Shown: positions 1-10,403, counted from the first letter of the stretch. The stretch: 64,000 nucleotides of DNA from G963664585 sp963664585 (GCA_963664585.2 CAXXEO010000017.1:124001-188000); one strand, 5' to 3'. A program made the numbers and translations. Notes: generated by a model from the sequence alone, not told the origin.

Positions 1-1319
1 GGCACTAATCCATCCAGTGCCTTTTCGACTTTTCCAACTGCCGCATTCACCGTATCCGTCGCGGCCACCGCGCTGGTGGAAGCTGGCTTAGTATAGCTGG
101 TCATGGGTACGCCCGCACCGTTCATTGTCTGCCATCCGACGGCGTAATCTGTACCGCTGGACTTTACAAGCGCCTGCCCCGTGGTGCCACCTGTGGGGAC
201 CCCAGTCCCATTCGTCCCTGGCGCGCCGGTTGCCCCCGTTGCGCCTTTTAAATCCACATAGGTATAAGAGCTTCCTCCGGCCTGTCTAACGCCTAAGCTT
301 GTGCCGCTCCAATTGTATTCAAGACTAGCGCCAGTTGCTCCTGTTTGCCCCGTTTGTCCCGTTGCGCCCTTTATGTTTCCGGCGAGAACCCATGTACTCC
401 CTTTGGCATAGATATCCCCATTGGCCGTGTTTAAATCATAGTCGCCAGACACGCCAACCGATTCGGACGGCACACCGGCAGCCGAATACCATTTAGCGCC
501 CGCTGCCCCGGTGCTGCCTCTTGGAATTGCGAAATCAAATCTGGCAGCTCCAGAAGTTCCAGAATTGGCAACTGAAACAGAAGACCCCGCCGCGCCGGTT
601 GTTACGGTTCCAACCGCAATCGTCGCCGCGCTTCCGGTGTCTCCCTTATCCCCTTTAGGAATTGTAAAATTAAAAACAGCCGCGCTTCCCGTACCGGCAT
701 TGCTTACGGAAGCAGAGGAACCCGCTGCTCCGGTTGTAACCGTCCCCACAGCAAGAGTCGCGGCAGGGCCTTGTGCGTTTACTCCTGTGTTTACAAAGCC
801 TCCGGTTTCATATTGACGCCAAGTGCCGTCTTCTATATGAGGGCTGTACCCGATTGCGCTTGCTTCGGCAGCGATTGCGCTTGCGGCGGCGGAGTAAGCG
901 GAAACGGCGGCGTCATTGTTTACGCTGCTCACGTGGTCAATTAGCCCGTTTAGCTGCGCGGTTAACTCGCTCCACCCGCTGTTTGCGTCAGGCCCCTCAA
1001 TATCTTCTGGCTTTGGCCTGGGATGCGGTTTCAGCAGAACGGTGTACATTGTTTCACCGCAAGTCTCGTCGCTGGGGTAAATATATGCCGTAAACTCTCT
1101 GCCGGTAAAAAACAGTTTGTCAGGAATCGAAACTGTCAAAACCCCATCGGCGTATGTTCCAATTCTGACCTCTGCGGCCTTAGCGTCCTTCGCCGCAAAG
1201 TGAACCTCGGTGTTTTGCGCTAATCCCGATAGGCCCGTGATAGAAAGCGTCTGCCCGTGATCGTATTGCCAGCAATCCGTATAAGTTGCGCTGGAATCAG
1301 TTATATTGACGCTGATCAT
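1..1319 (-). CDS. Collagen-like phage tail fibre, partial
   Basis: An open frame starts at an ATG (1317-1319) with GGAGG a few bases upstream and runs off the left edge, so the C-terminus is missing. The N-terminal about 110 residues (MISVNITDSSATYTDCWQYD...) look like a BppU-type baseplate/tail attachment domain. They are followed by an Ala-rich stretch and two near-identical blocks of the form ATxAVGTVTTGAAGSSxSV...FxIPxG. Collagen-like Gly-X-Y runs (GATGQTGQTGATG, GATGATGAPGTNG) come next. It lies just downstream of the glycine-rich adhesin gene and probably forms part of the host-binding fibre. The fibre role is inferred from composition and neighbours. Confidence 0.8.
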   Translation of the reverse strand, partial: MISVNITDSSATYTDCWQYDHGQTLSITGLSGLAQNTEVHFAAKDAKAAEVRIGTYADGVLTVSIPDKLFFTGREFTAYIYPSDETCGETMYTVLLKPHPRPKPEDIEGPDANSGWSELTAQLNGLIDHVSSVNNDAAVSAYSAAASAIAAEASAIGYSPHIEDGTWRQYETGGFVNTGVNAQGPAATLAVGTVTTGAAGSSASVSNAGTGSAAVFNFTIPKGDKGDTGSAATIAVGTVTTGAAGSSVSVANSGTSGAARFDFAIPRGSTGAAGAKWYSAAGVPSESVGVSGDYDLNTANGDIYAKGSTWVLAGNIKGATGQTGQTGATGASLEYNWSGTSLGVRQAGGSSYTYVDLKGATGATGAPGTNGTGVPTGGTTGQALVKSSGTDYAVGWQTMNGAGVPMTSYTKPASTSAVAATDTVNAAVGKVEKALDGLV

Positions 1320-1339
1320 TATTTATCCTCCGTAATTTA

Positions 1340-2095
1340 TCAATATCCCCATCTTATCATGCAGATGCCAGAGCCACCGGCCCCGCCCGTATTCGCTGAA
1401 CTTCCTCCGGCATGATATCCACGGCCGCCGCCGCCATTGCCTGTGTTTGGCGTAGCTGGATAGCCATTTCTCGACGCATCACATCCACAGCCATTGCCGC
1501 CGCCCGCAAACAACACAGCGTTAAAAAGTGCAATGTCACCGCCAAATGCTCTGGTGGTTGTGTGCTGACCTGTGCCTGCAGCGGCTCGCGATTCATACCC
1601 CAAAGCCTCTCCAAGGTACACAAGACGCCATCCATTGCCACCGTCTGTTCCGCCAACTCCGCCCCATACATTATTAACGCCACCGATGCCTCCGCCGCCA
1701 GAACCGCCGTCCGAGTTCGAACCACCGTTGGCTCTGTTTGTGCTATCTGTGCCAAACTGTGTATAGCCACCCGAATTAATTCCGCTTGACGAAGTGGCGC
1801 CACCGGCGCCAATCATAATACTGTATGTGCCTCTGGCAAGTAAAAACCTGTTCACTGTTTTTGTATATCCAGCGCCGCCGCCGTAACCCGGTGAGCCTTG
1901 AACCCCCCCATAGCCAGACGAACCGCCGCCAACAAGGAATATGTCAACATAGCCTCTTGATTTGACAGTCAGCGTACCGGATGAGGTAATCATCATGTAC
2001 CCCTGTTTTTTATTTCCATAAACTGTAGACGCGCCGGTGGAATAAGTGGGGATTTTGAAACCACCCATATACCCTCTAAGAATACACTGGCCCAT
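1340..2095 (-). CDS. Glycine-rich tail adhesin, copy 1
   Basis: A 251-residue protein whose first 60 residues (MGQCILRGYMGGFKIPTYSTGASTVYGN) are shared with two further copies at 3372-4202 and 4274-5102. The rest is very rich in Gly, Ser and Asn and ends in GGSGICMIRWGY. This layout (beta N-terminus, poly-glycine body, conserved GSGxxxIRW end) is that of glycine-rich domain proteins at phage tail tips, comparable to T-even gp38-type adhesins. Its ATG overlaps the stop of the adaptor gene by one base (TAATG), so translation is probably coupled. Confidence 0.75.
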   Translation of the reverse strand: MGQCILRGYMGGFKIPTYSTGASTVYGNKKQGYMMITSSGTLTVKSRGYVDIFLVGGGSSGYGGVQGSPGYGGGAGYTKTVNRFLLARGTYSIMIGAGGATSSSGINSGGYTQFGTDSTNRANGGSNSDGGSGGGGIGGVNNVWGGVGGTDGGNGWRLVYLGEALGYESRAAAGTGQHTTTRAFGGDIALFNAVLFAGGGNGCGCDASRNGYPATPNTGNGGGGRGYHAGGSSANTGGAGGSGICMIRWGY

Positions 2096-2751
2096 TACCT
2101 TACCACCTGCATTTGAATCGGGATGTCAAGCGTCGGCTTGTCTGTATAGCAAGTAGCGGTAATCTGATTTTCCCCCGTTACAATCTTTCCGTTGAGAACA
2201 AATTGCCAAGCTTCCAATTGAGCAATTGCTGTTGCCACCAAGCCAGACCTCACGACATCAGCAATCGGTTTATCTGTGGCCGTGATTCCCGCCACCGTCA
2301 CCGTCTGCGTATAGGGCGCGGAGGATCCGGCCCAGCTTGCGGCCGATAACGTAGCCGTATAAGTGGCAGTTACGGCGGCGCCGGCAGGGGACGCGCCTAC
2401 GTCCGCATAGTTCAGCATCACTGTTCCTGTCTGAGTATTTACGGAAGTCACCACGCCCGCTTGCAAAGTAATACCATCCAAATAATGTTTTAGTGCGAAT
2501 AACATATTTTGGACGTTTCCGCACGTTGGAAGGCCACTGATCTCAGTAACGCCGATATCTGCCGCGCCGCTTGACCCCGCAAGCTCATCAATCAAGCCGT
2601 TGAACCTGCGTGGAATCTCGATTTTCCCAATGTGGTCAAACCGTTCCTTTAATTGATCCGCGGTGAGGTTGTTTTCGGCGGGTCTGTCCCTTAAACTGGA
2701 AATGTCGTTTGTCAAATCACTGGAAATAATTTTACAGTCTGTAAGTGCCAT
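2095..2751 (-). CDS. Tail-fibre adaptor-like protein, copy 1
   Basis: 218 residues, no domain I can name with certainty. The N-terminal half is helical and polar (LTADQLKERFDHIGKIEIP). The C-terminal half is Thr/Ala-rich beta sequence containing a VNTQTGTVMLNYADVG stretch like that in phage tail fibre and structural proteins. A second, frameshifted copy lies at 5101-5772 and is also followed by a glycine-rich adhesin, so the two genes form a duplicated module. The GGGGGATC ribosome binding region before the ATG is shared by both copies. Confidence 0.7.
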   Translation of the reverse strand: MALTDCKIISSDLTNDISSLRDRPAENNLTADQLKERFDHIGKIEIPRRFNGLIDELAGSSGAADIGVTEISGLPTCGNVQNMLFALKHYLDGITLQAGVVTSVNTQTGTVMLNYADVGASPAGAAVTATYTATLSAASWAGSSAPYTQTVTVAGITATDKPIADVVRSGLVATAIAQLEAWQFVLNGKIVTGENQITATCYTDKPTLDIPIQMQVVR

Positions 2752-2761
2752 ATGATCCCCC

Positions 2762-2992
2762 TATCTCGAATACCCGCCGACGCGGTACCTTTTTATCAGT
2801 CCATAAAGCCTTCACTAGCCTTCACTGGCACATTGTTTACAGCATTTCCAATTAAGTTGTAGAATGATTTTTTGTGTTTCCCCCCGCCTCAGGCGGGGGG
2901 AAACCACAGATCCTATCTCGCAATCATGGCTGGAATTGCTTTAGAGCGGTACATTGCAAGGTTTTGTATCTACGCACATTGGTTGTCAGCGG
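2762..2992 (-). pseudogene. Remnant of tail gene 3' end with GC hairpin
   Basis: Reading leftward, 2992 to about 2950 encodes PLTTNVRRYKTLQ and 2840 to 2762 matches the last codons of the tail gene that ends at 5782 (there IPLTTNVRRYKTLQFTVENN). The frame is lost between the two pieces, where a perfect hairpin sits (CCCCCCGCCT with AGGCGGGGGG, 2879-2899). This shows that the downstream adaptor/adhesin module was duplicated together with the end of the gene before it. Confidence 0.6.
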
Positions 2993-2998
2993 TTCTTC

Positions 2999-3094
2999 TT
3001 ATAAAAGAGCTTGGACGGCTTCTTTGAGCGCTGCCGGAACATCGTCAATTGTTTTCAAACCTTTTTTGATCAAAGCCGCGTATATCTTAGCCAT
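2999..3094 (-). CDS. CD1375-family small phage protein
   Basis: A 31-residue open frame (MAKIYAALIKKGLKTIDDVP, then AALKEAVQALL). It matches the CD1375 family of tiny proteins from clostridial phages, which read like M-x-K-x-Y-x-x-L-I-x-K-G-L-K-T-I-D-x-V-P and lie among tail fibre genes. Its ATG overlaps the stop of the upstream gene by one base. The function of the family is unknown. Confidence 0.8.
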   Translation of the reverse strand: MAKIYAALIKKGLKTIDDVPAALKEAVQALL

Positions 3095-3369
3095 TATACA
3101 GTCACCTTCTCATATACTTCAGTTAAAGCAAACTGTAAATCAGAAATCTGCGTGTTTAGCGCTTCAATCTTTTGCGCATCAGTCTGCTGCGCCTCCAGCG
3201 CCAAGCCTTCACGGGAGAACACCCCGTCAAGAAAATCGTCCCCGATTGCTACAGCGTATGTCCCACAATCCCATGTAAGCTGTCCCAAGGGCAAGTGCAA
3301 GGTCACAGGATCTCCGACAAATTCGATGATGTTGTTCACTTTGTTATTTTCAATTACTGCTAATTTCAT
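3094..3369 (-). CDS. Small tail-associated protein with coiled coil
   Basis: About 91 residues from MKLAVIENNKVNNIIEFVGD, ending in a helical segment (LEAQQTDAQKIEALNTQISD). The ATG at 3369 is preferred over an in-frame upstream start because it lies directly after the stop of the adhesin gene (3372) and aligns with the remnant MKWTAIENSKVINF at 4207-4272. Such proteins usually lie between fibre genes and CD1375/XkdX-type genes in Firmicute phages. The function is not known. Confidence 0.65.
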   Translation of the reverse strand: MKLAVIENNKVNNIIEFVGDPVTLHLPLGQLTWDCGTYAVAIGDDFLDGVFSREGLALEAQQTDAQKIEALNTQISDLQFALTEVYEKVTV

Positions 3370-3371
3370 AT

Positions 3372-4202
3372 TTAATACCCCCATCTGATTATGCAAACAC
3401 CAGAACCACCAGTGCCGCCGTAAGTTAGAGTTTTAGACGAAGAACCTGCACCACCGCCACCACCGCCGCCTGTGTTAGAAGTACCGCTTACAGCAGCGCC
3501 AGTGTTATTGCCGCCGCCACCACCGCCGCCGCCAGCGCCTCCAGAGCCGCCGTATCCACCAGACCACCCACTGCGATCAGCTCCGCCGCCACCGCCGCCA
3601 CCATAAAGCATAGAAGAAAAGGGAGCTGCATTTCCTCCAAATGGTCTCGTTGTAATGCCCTGTCCTCCGCCAAAGTTACCGTTGCCACCAGTGCCATTGG
3701 AACCATTAGAGCCACCATTGCCGGCAGGGTATCCACGTTCGCCTTCATCTTCATACCATTCATTGCCAAAAGCACCACCACCAGAACCACCAGAGCCACC
3801 AGAACCAAGCCAAGCACCTCCGCCACCACCTGATACAGAATGTGAACCAAATGATGTTGAACCGCCAGAAGGCGCTCCTGTTCCGCTAATACCCGGCACT
3901 CCTCCAGCACCGATAAGGACAGATACATTTCCTTTATCATATTCTAAATTATAAATCGAAGTGGTATAACCGCCGCCTCCACCTGACGAGCTTTCATAAG
4001 CGGAGGTTTGTGATGCTTTGCTACCAGCACCGCCAGCGCCGACAAGAAATACATCAATCTTCGCCTTCGTAGAAAATGTCAAAGTTCCTGATCCGGTAAT
4101 CATCATATATCCTTGTTTGGCGTTCCCGTAAACCATGGATATGCCGGAATAAGTGGGAATTTTGAAACCGCCCTTGCGGCGCCTCAGTAAGCACTCGCCC
4201 AT
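3372..4202 (-). CDS. Glycine-rich tail adhesin, copy 2
   Basis: 276 residues. The head MGECLLRRRKGGFKIPTYSG is shared with copy 3, and the body has runs of up to nine glycines and ends GGSGVCIIRWGY. The poly-glycine body differs in sequence and length from copies 1 and 3 while head and tail are conserved, as expected for a receptor-binding tip under diversifying selection. Antisense proline-rich open frames over it are shadows. Confidence 0.75.
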   Translation of the reverse strand: MGECLLRRRKGGFKIPTYSGISMVYGNAKQGYMMITGSGTLTFSTKAKIDVFLVGAGGAGSKASQTSAYESSSGGGGGYTTSIYNLEYDKGNVSVLIGAGGVPGISGTGAPSGGSTSFGSHSVSGGGGGAWLGSGGSGGSGGGAFGNEWYEDEGERGYPAGNGGSNGSNGTGGNGNFGGGQGITTRPFGGNAAPFSSMLYGGGGGGGADRSGWSGGYGGSGGAGGGGGGGGNNTGAAVSGTSNTGGGGGGGAGSSSKTLTYGGTGGSGVCIIRWGY

Positions 4203-4206
4203 TATC

Positions 4207-4272
4207 TCACCGCCTCTTACTGTGCTGTGTAAAGTTGATCACTTTGCTGTTTTCAATAGCCGTCCATTTCAT
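4207..4272 (-). pseudogene. Truncated copy of the 3094-3369 gene
   Basis: A 21-residue frame (MKWTAIENSKVINFTQHSKR) aligns with the start of the intact gene (MKLAVIENNKVNNIIEF) and then stops. It sits between adhesin copies 3 and 2, exactly where the intact gene sits after copy 2. This marks an earlier tandem duplication of the adhesin plus small-protein unit. Confidence 0.6.
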
Positions 4273-4273
4273 C

Positions 4274-5102
4274 TTAATATCCCCATCTGATGATGCAGAT
4301 GCCAGAGCCGCCGGAGCCGCCGCCATTGTAAGCAGTACGGTTAGCACCGCCGCCGCCACCGCCGCCGCCTGTATTAGCTGTTCCAGTACCGCCTAAAGAT
4401 TGCCACGAACCACCATGGCCGCCTCCACCTGCACCACCAGCGGATGAATCAGAACCCGGATAGCTACTTCCTCCACCGCCTCCACCGCCAAACAGCATTG
4501 TATTAAATGGTGCAGTGCCGCCAAAAAACGGGCGCATTGAAATCCCATCGCCAGTGCCTCCGCTTGAACCGCCTGCACCACCATTTGAACCATTTGTGCC
4601 AGCAGTACCTGCCGCTACAACTACAGCTCCGCCATCGTCTCCTCCATCCCATGTATTGTCACTACCGCCGGCACCGCCAGAACCGCCAGAACCAGCAGCA
4701 CCAGCTTGCCCAGAATATATTGAGACAGAACCTCCGGCACTTCCCGCATTCGCCCTATCGGCAGAGTCAGCTCCGAATTGTGAATATCCGTTAGAACCGC
4801 CAATTATGATTGAATAACTACCTTTAGCTATGTTTCGAGTGAAAATATTATTTGCATGGCCTGAACCACCGCCACCACCGCCGCCGAAATCCGTAACATA
4901 ATCATATGGTTGCCCAGAACCGCCGCTGCCCACCACCGCCCACAAGGAAAATATCTATCTTTCCTCTAGAGGGAAACGTTAATGTCCCAGACCCCGTAAT
5001 CATCATATATCCTTGTTTGGCGTTCCCGTAAACTGTAGAAGCACCGGAATAAGTGGGAATTTTGAAACCGCCCTTGCGGCGCCTCAGTAAGCACTCGCCC
5101 AT
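4274..5102 (-). pseudogene. Glycine-rich tail adhesin, copy 3, frameshifted
   Basis: The head (MGECLLRRRKGGFKIPTYSG... to KIDIFLVGGGG) is read in one frame from 5102, and the remaining glycine-rich body (GSGGSGQPYDY... to GGSGICIIRWGY) in another. The break lies at about 4925-4932, where a GGT GGT GGC run carries one extra G. It may be a true inactivating slip or a sequencing error in a homopolymer. Confidence 0.65.
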
Positions 5103-5772
5103 TATCTCACAACCTGCATTTGAATCGGAATGTCCAACCGTGGGGCTTGTCGGACAAACAAGTGGCTGTAATCTGGTTCGTGCCCGTGACAATCTTACTC
5201 ACATAGCCCCCCACGCTTCCAGTTGCGCAACAGCGGTAGCGGTTGTATTTGACAATGTAACGTCTGTAATCGGCTTATCTGTGGCCGTGATTCCCGCCCA
5301 CCGTCACCGTCTGCGTATAGGGTGCGGAGGTTTCCGGCCCAGCCTTGCGGCAGCCAGGGTAGCCGTATAAGCGGCAGTTACGGCGGCGCCGGCAGGGGGA
5401 CGCGCCTACGTCCGCATAGTTTCAGCATCACTGTTCCTGTCTGAGTATTTACGGAAGTCACCACGCCCCGCTTGCAAAGTAATACCATCCAAATAATGTT
5501 TTAGTGCGAATAACATATTTTGGACGTTTCCGCACGTTGGAAGGGCCACTGATCTCAGTAACGCCGATATCTGCCGCGCCGCTTGACCCCCGCAAGCTCA
5601 TCAATCCAAGCCGTTGAAACCTGCGTGGAATCTCGATTTTTCCCAATGTGGGTCAAAACCGTTTCCTTTAATTGGATCCGCGGTGAGGTCGTTTTCAGCG
5701 GGTCTGTCCTTTAAACTGGAAATGTCATTTGTCAAATCACTGGAAAATAATTTTACAGTCTGAAAGTGCCAT
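5101..5772 (-). pseudogene. Tail-fibre adaptor-like protein, copy 2, multiply frameshifted
   Basis: The DNA matches the intact adaptor gene at 2095-2751 along its length but has many single-base insertions. Most double a base (CCCGCC to CCCGCCC, CAGCTTGC to CAGCCTTGC, CAATGTGG to CAATGTGGG). No long open frame survives. The start (MALSD, ATG 5770-5772) and the TAATG overlap with adhesin copy 3 are kept. The regular pattern of added bases makes sequence error at least as likely as decay. Confidence 0.7.
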
Positions 5773-5781
5773 ATAATCCCC

Positions 5782-8065
5782 CTATCTCGAATACCCGCCG
5801 ACGCGGTATCTTTTGATTAGTCCATAGGACTCCAAAGCCTTCGTTCAGCACATTGTTTTCAACGGTGAATTGCAAGGTTTTGTACCTGCGCACATTGGTT
5901 GTCAGCGGAATAATCTGTGGGTCTATCCGATGTGTTGAAAGTGGAAGCGTGAAAAATCCAGATCTCTGAAATCAAAAATATCCATTTCCGCCGCTGGCAA
6001 CTTCTTTTTTAACATCTTGCTCCGTTGCCGCGTAAACCGCCGCGGACGTGTGTGTGTACGGTTTAATGAGAAATCCCGCACCCTTGCCTTTGCAGATGTT
6101 TTTACCCGCATAAAGTCCCCGTCGTCGTCGGGCTTTGGTTGTCCACCTGCAAGTGATAGGGCTGATGATTGTCTGAATATTTTGCTCATTGTGGGAATAT
6201 CGCTGTTAAACATGCACAGTTTACCATCAGAAGTTCCAAAATACAGCGTTCCACCTGTCTGTAAGAAGCAAACGGCGGGAATGTTCGTCCAGTGGTAGCA
6301 TTCATAGACATAATCGGCCATTCTGTTGCTTATAGGTTTTTGTTCTGTTTTCCGTCCCAAAATATAAACAGTTGGAATTGACGCAGACAAGAAAAATAGC
6401 CGTTCCATTCGACGGCAACGGCTTTATCCAGGGTCATTTTCAGAAGTTAACTTAAAAATCAACAAAGTAAGACCTGTTTTGGACGATTTTTTCAGAAGTG
6501 GGACGATATTTGAAGTAATGGCGAATACTCCCTTGCCGGGAAAGAAAACAGTTGTTCCCCTCGTAACGTACCGAAGGGACTTTTTTGGAGATAGCCCCTA
6601 TGCCGGAAATGGCGGGGGACTTTTGTAAAATACCTTTTCATCATCCAGCGTTGCGATATTCCTAAGGAAACACGGTAGAATCCTGATCGTTGTCTTCTTT
6701 GGACAATACCAAGGTATTCCCCGATCGGCAGATAGCCCATGATGTCCGGTCCCGTTAGAAACCCACCTCGTCATATTCCCGTGTCAGGCCAGTAAGTGGG
6801 GGTCGTTAAAACCAGAGTGGTAATCAAGTCCCTTTTCTGATCCCGCGCAAAACAATACGTTATTATATAAAGTCCACAATCGAAGCCTTATTGATCTTAT
6901 CAGCGTACCCTGCTCTGGTTTTTGCCGCGGTGATCTTTACGTTATCCTGGCCAGTGGACAGGGGAAGCTCCGGGGCGCGGTGTTAAAGGTGACCACTCCC
7001 GTTGTCCTCTCAACCCTGAAATCTGTCGTTTCGTAAAGGTCGGGTCCCATGTCCCCGGCTGCGGTCATTTTTTTCGCGGTCACTAAGGTAGCGTCCTAAA
7101 CTCCCATAAGAAAAGCTGATAGGGCTACCGTGCTGGCTGTGCCTAAAAAATCCTTCCGTCCCATTTTCGGCTGAATTAAATTGATATCTTCCAGCGGTGT
7201 GCCGCCGCCGCTTGTGGGGTTTCTCCCGATAATCACTTCCGGTATCTTGCCATTTACCGCGGTGATGCTTGAGCCGTTAAATACAAGGAAACTGTGCCCC
7301 CGTGAAGATATATAGGTACCCACCCCAGAAGATTGAGGTACTTCTCGCGTCATTGACGCTTCCGATTAAAGAAGGTTGAAGCAAAATTAGTCAGGTCGAC
7401 GTTAAAATATGCTTGTTCCCCGCATGTACAAGAAGATATTCTACATTATTTTATCTCTGCTCTGAAAACACCGTTGATCGTCCCCGGCAAAAGTTTGTAA
7501 TACTCGCCATCCCATTCGTTTTTTCGGGCATTCCGCCCGTGTCCGATATAAGGTTAGGCCGCCCAGGGCGAACGGTCCTTGATCCACAAGAAAAGGGTCT
7601 GTTGAAAAGTCGACGCCTTTGGGAATTTTCCATAGTTTGTTGTATAGGACCTTTTTGGGCATTGCTAAATAAGAGGTTATTTCAAAGGTCTATCCCTCCG
7701 GACGCACGAGGACAAAATCCTCTGTCTGCCGCATTGACCCGCACCCACATACTGTTGTGCGAGCAAAGGACATTCTCGTTGGATCATTGTCGTCAAAGTA
7801 TAATTTAGACGCCAGCCCATAAGGGAAACGCGGTTCTCACCAGCAAATCCTCATAAGGGGATTGTGCCCCCCAAGCGCCGCCAAGGATGGTATGGTTGGA
7901 AATTCGGGTCTTTGCATTGATGGCTTCTCAACCGGTTATTGACCTCATAGGTATCGGCTAAAAGGCGTGTTGATATGAGATAAGGCGAAACGGTTCATAA
8001 TACGCCGTATCGGTTTCAAAAAACAAATGGCACGCCTGCCGTTTAAAAGCTCTGTCCCCTGTCAT
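5782..8065 (-). pseudogene. Phage tail structural protein(s), many frameshifts
   Basis: From an ATG at 8063-8065 (after GGGGGGAGAAACC) to a TAG at 5782 the minus strand carries coding-like sequence broken into several frames. Recognisable pieces include GRNPTSGGGTPLEDINLIQP (about 7.2 kb), GYLPIGEYLGI (about 6.7 kb), GTLYFGTSDGKLCMFNSDIP (about 6.2 kb) and NVRRYKTLQFTVENN near the end. The repeated short beta motifs suggest a propeller-like tail protein of short-tailed phages. About 2.3 kb could be one gene or two. I cannot place the individual frameshifts reliably. Confidence 0.5.
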
Positions 8066-8120
8066 GGTTTCTCCCCCCTTATCAAAAGAAGGGGGAGGTT
8101 TTCCCCTCCCCCCATTGGGC

Positions 8121-8490
8121 TTAAGGCAGGATTACTGCCGCCATCTTGACCGCCACATTGTCCACAACAATATTGACTTTTGCCTTTGAGGGGCTCCGCT
8201 CATATTCTTGTATTTGCCGGATTCAATCACAATCATTGCTTTCTTTCCGAAGGCAATTTGGGAGCTTACCAGATCGGTCGTCCCTTGAATGCCGTTTCCG
8301 GCCTTGACCGTGATGGTATAGGCTGTGCTTCCGCTTGTATTGTCGAAGATCAAAAGTGTCTTCTGATCCGCCGCGCTATAGTCGATGGTGAAATCCGTCC
8401 GATGCCGAAGTAGGCGCCGTTTCCGCCAGAGAATCCGTATCAAAGGTGTTTAAATTTCAAGACTTCCGGGTTAATTACCGTTACTGCCAT
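8121..8490 (-). pseudogene. Small head protein, frameshifted
   Basis: Starts MAVTVINPEVL at an ATG preceded by AGGAGG and continues in other frames with DGFTIDYSAADQKTLLIFDN, a beta-rich centre (YTITVKAGNGIQGTTDLVSS) and a VNIVVDNVAVKMAAVILP end. Size and position just after the capsid gene fit a head decoration or stabilising protein of about 120 residues. At least two indels interrupt it. Confidence 0.5.
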
Positions 8491-8524
8491 TCTTGATTCC
8501 TCCTATTTTTCTATCCATCCCTGT

Positions 8525-8745
8525 AATCATTTTTTTGTTCTGACGACCTTGCCGGTCGTTGGCAGAGAGGCCCTCGGGGCGGTATGCTTTGATCTCATAC
8601 TGTCCCCCCGAAGGCTTTCTCCTTCGAGCCGGTCATCCCGAGTGCCGGCCGGTGAATTTTTAGGGCAGCACTATTGTCCAAATGCCAATATTCTTCGAGC
8701 CTGCCACGTGAATTTTTCCATTCGTGGCATATCCACTGGATTTCC
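8525..8745 (-). pseudogene. Possible capsid C-terminal fragment
   Basis: Pieces such as YEIKAYRPEG and GKVVRTKK, read in different frames, resemble the end of the neighbouring capsid gene (QAYRPEDSFADAVKG and GKVVRPKEMYVI). It may be a partial duplication of the capsid 3' end or a short diverged gene. Nothing more can be supported. Confidence 0.25.
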
Positions 8746-8761
8746 AGCATTTTTCCTTTAC

Positions 8762-9599
8762 TTATGTGACCTTAATAACGTACATTTCTTTTGGTCTGAC
8801 AACCTTGCCGCCGTACACATCAAGGCCCTTGACAGCGTCGGCGAAGGAGTCCCTCGGGGACGGTATGCCTGGGTTTCGTCAATCTGTCCCCGCAAAGGCG
8901 ATTGCTTTCCTTGGTGCGGATCATCATATAGGTCGTCGGTGCCGTCGTTATACAGGTTGTTGGACATTTTCACGGTCCGCGCCGTTGTACATGCCAACAA
9001 TTCCTTTGGCAATCAGGCTGGACGTTATCGGTCAGCGATTCGGTGAGGGAAGCTTTGAACAGGACTGTAGAACCACGGGGAGATGTCGACGACAACGTGA
9101 TCCTTCAGGGAAACGCCATTGTTCCACAAGGTCGTAAACGCAAGATCCACGGCGGCCCTTTGCGGGCGGCTGCGGTGGTGATCTGCGCCGAAGTGGAAAA
9201 GCCGCCCCGCGCCCCGTGGCGAGGGGTAGCGATAAAGGGAGTCTCTCTTCTCAGCCAGTGCGCGGGTGGATTCCCTCCATCAAAGCCGCCATCAGGACCG
9301 TCGACAGGGACTGTGCCTTATCGGACGTCGTCCCACCTTGAAGTTGAAGTATTTGGCCTGATCGATCATCAGATACTGTGAAGAATCCGCGATGTCCTCG
9401 GGTGCGCCGATGTCATTGCCGGCATAAATCGCCGATGGTGGGGCGGGAAAACGCCCAGAATTTTTAACCTGATTGCCTCTTTTGGCCTCGCCCCTCAAAT
9501 TTAAAATCGCAATCCTCGGCGAGTACGCAGAACTTTTCGAGTTTCATTGCTGAATGTGTTTACTCCATACAAGGGGGTTTAAAATTTGCAATATGCCAT
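8762..9599 (-). pseudogene. Major capsid protein, frameshifted
   Basis: Begins MAYCKF at an ATG preceded by GGAGGTAAAAC. Joined across frames it reads like a phage coat protein of about 275-280 residues: YAGNDIGAPEDIADSSQYLM, QAKYFNFKVDDVDKAQS, RALAEKRDSYIATLATGAGG, ITTAADAKAAVDLAFTTLWN, SLKDHVVVDISPWFYS and IAFAGQIDETQAYRPEDSF. The pattern of a coat protein following a scaffold-like gene fits P22-type order. It is interrupted by roughly ten single-base indels, which also create long spurious plus-strand open frames. Confidence 0.6.
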
Positions 9600-9766
9600 A
9601 TTGTTTTACCTCCATTTAGTCATTGATTTCATTACTGCCTTCATGATTTTTGGGTCGTTTAGCTGCGCGGATGTCAGATGGTCCCACTTCGTTTGACGTG
9701 TAATAATCCCTTTTCCTGTGTTGAAATTGCATTAACTGCACCAATAGGCAGGCGGCACCGGCTTTC

Positions 9767-10403
9767 TCACGGCGTCCCTGCGAGGCCCTTCACCGCGTTG
9801 TAAGCCACCAGATTACTGATTCCCTGCGCCCTCAGCATCATAAAACTGTTCCCCCAGCTCAGGAGACATCCTTGATTTTCAAATCGGGGGAATAGCTTAT
9901 TGATCTCGTTTGTGTCCCTTTTCAAACACCCGAGTGGGGAGACCAACATCTCGTAATTTCTCATTTTTCCGTCTTGGACCTTGACAAATTCGGGACTGGT
10001 TTTCAGGGACTCGGCAATCCTTTTCTCATCCATCGCCCTCTGTGCCCGGAGCTGTGCAACTGTGATATTTTGTTTCTGCGCTTCAAGGGTGTCCCGCAAT
10101 ATCCTGTGGGGCCCCCTTGATAACCGAAGTTCTTTAGAGCTGTTAAAAGCTTCTCGTGCCCTGCCTTGACGGATTCTGGACTCGCTTTTCAATCGGGTCG
10201 CCTCGGCTCTGGCTGCTTCTGCTTCTCTTCTGAACTGGGGCAAACCTTGCGTTTTCTTCCGCCGTCTGCTGGGGCTTCGCGGGTTTCCCCTGCCTGTGAT
10301 GCTTCAAAAGGTTTCACCGGCAACTTCGCTTGTACTTTCGGCGGCTTGTGGGGCCTCCACGGCCGACCCCCTGTACCTCGTTAACGGTATTTAAAGTTTT
10401 CAT
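9767..10403 (-). pseudogene. Scaffold-like capsid assembly protein, frameshifted
   Basis: Starting at MKTLNTVNEVQG, the conceptual product has a charged, Ala/Glu-rich N-terminus and a long helical centre (ILRDTLEAQKQNITVAQLRA, then QRAMDEKRIAESLKTSPEF). The end contains NLVAYNAV. Composition and location between portal and capsid are those of a phage scaffolding protein. Several indels split it. Confidence 0.55.

Noticed and set aside
3655..4817. Proline-rich plus-strand proteins
   Set aside because: Antisense of the glycine-rich adhesin genes; Gly codons read backwards give Pro.
7413..9381. Plus-strand genes over the capsid and tail region
   Set aside because: They are antisense to clear capsid, head and tail coding sequence and arise where indels break the real frames.
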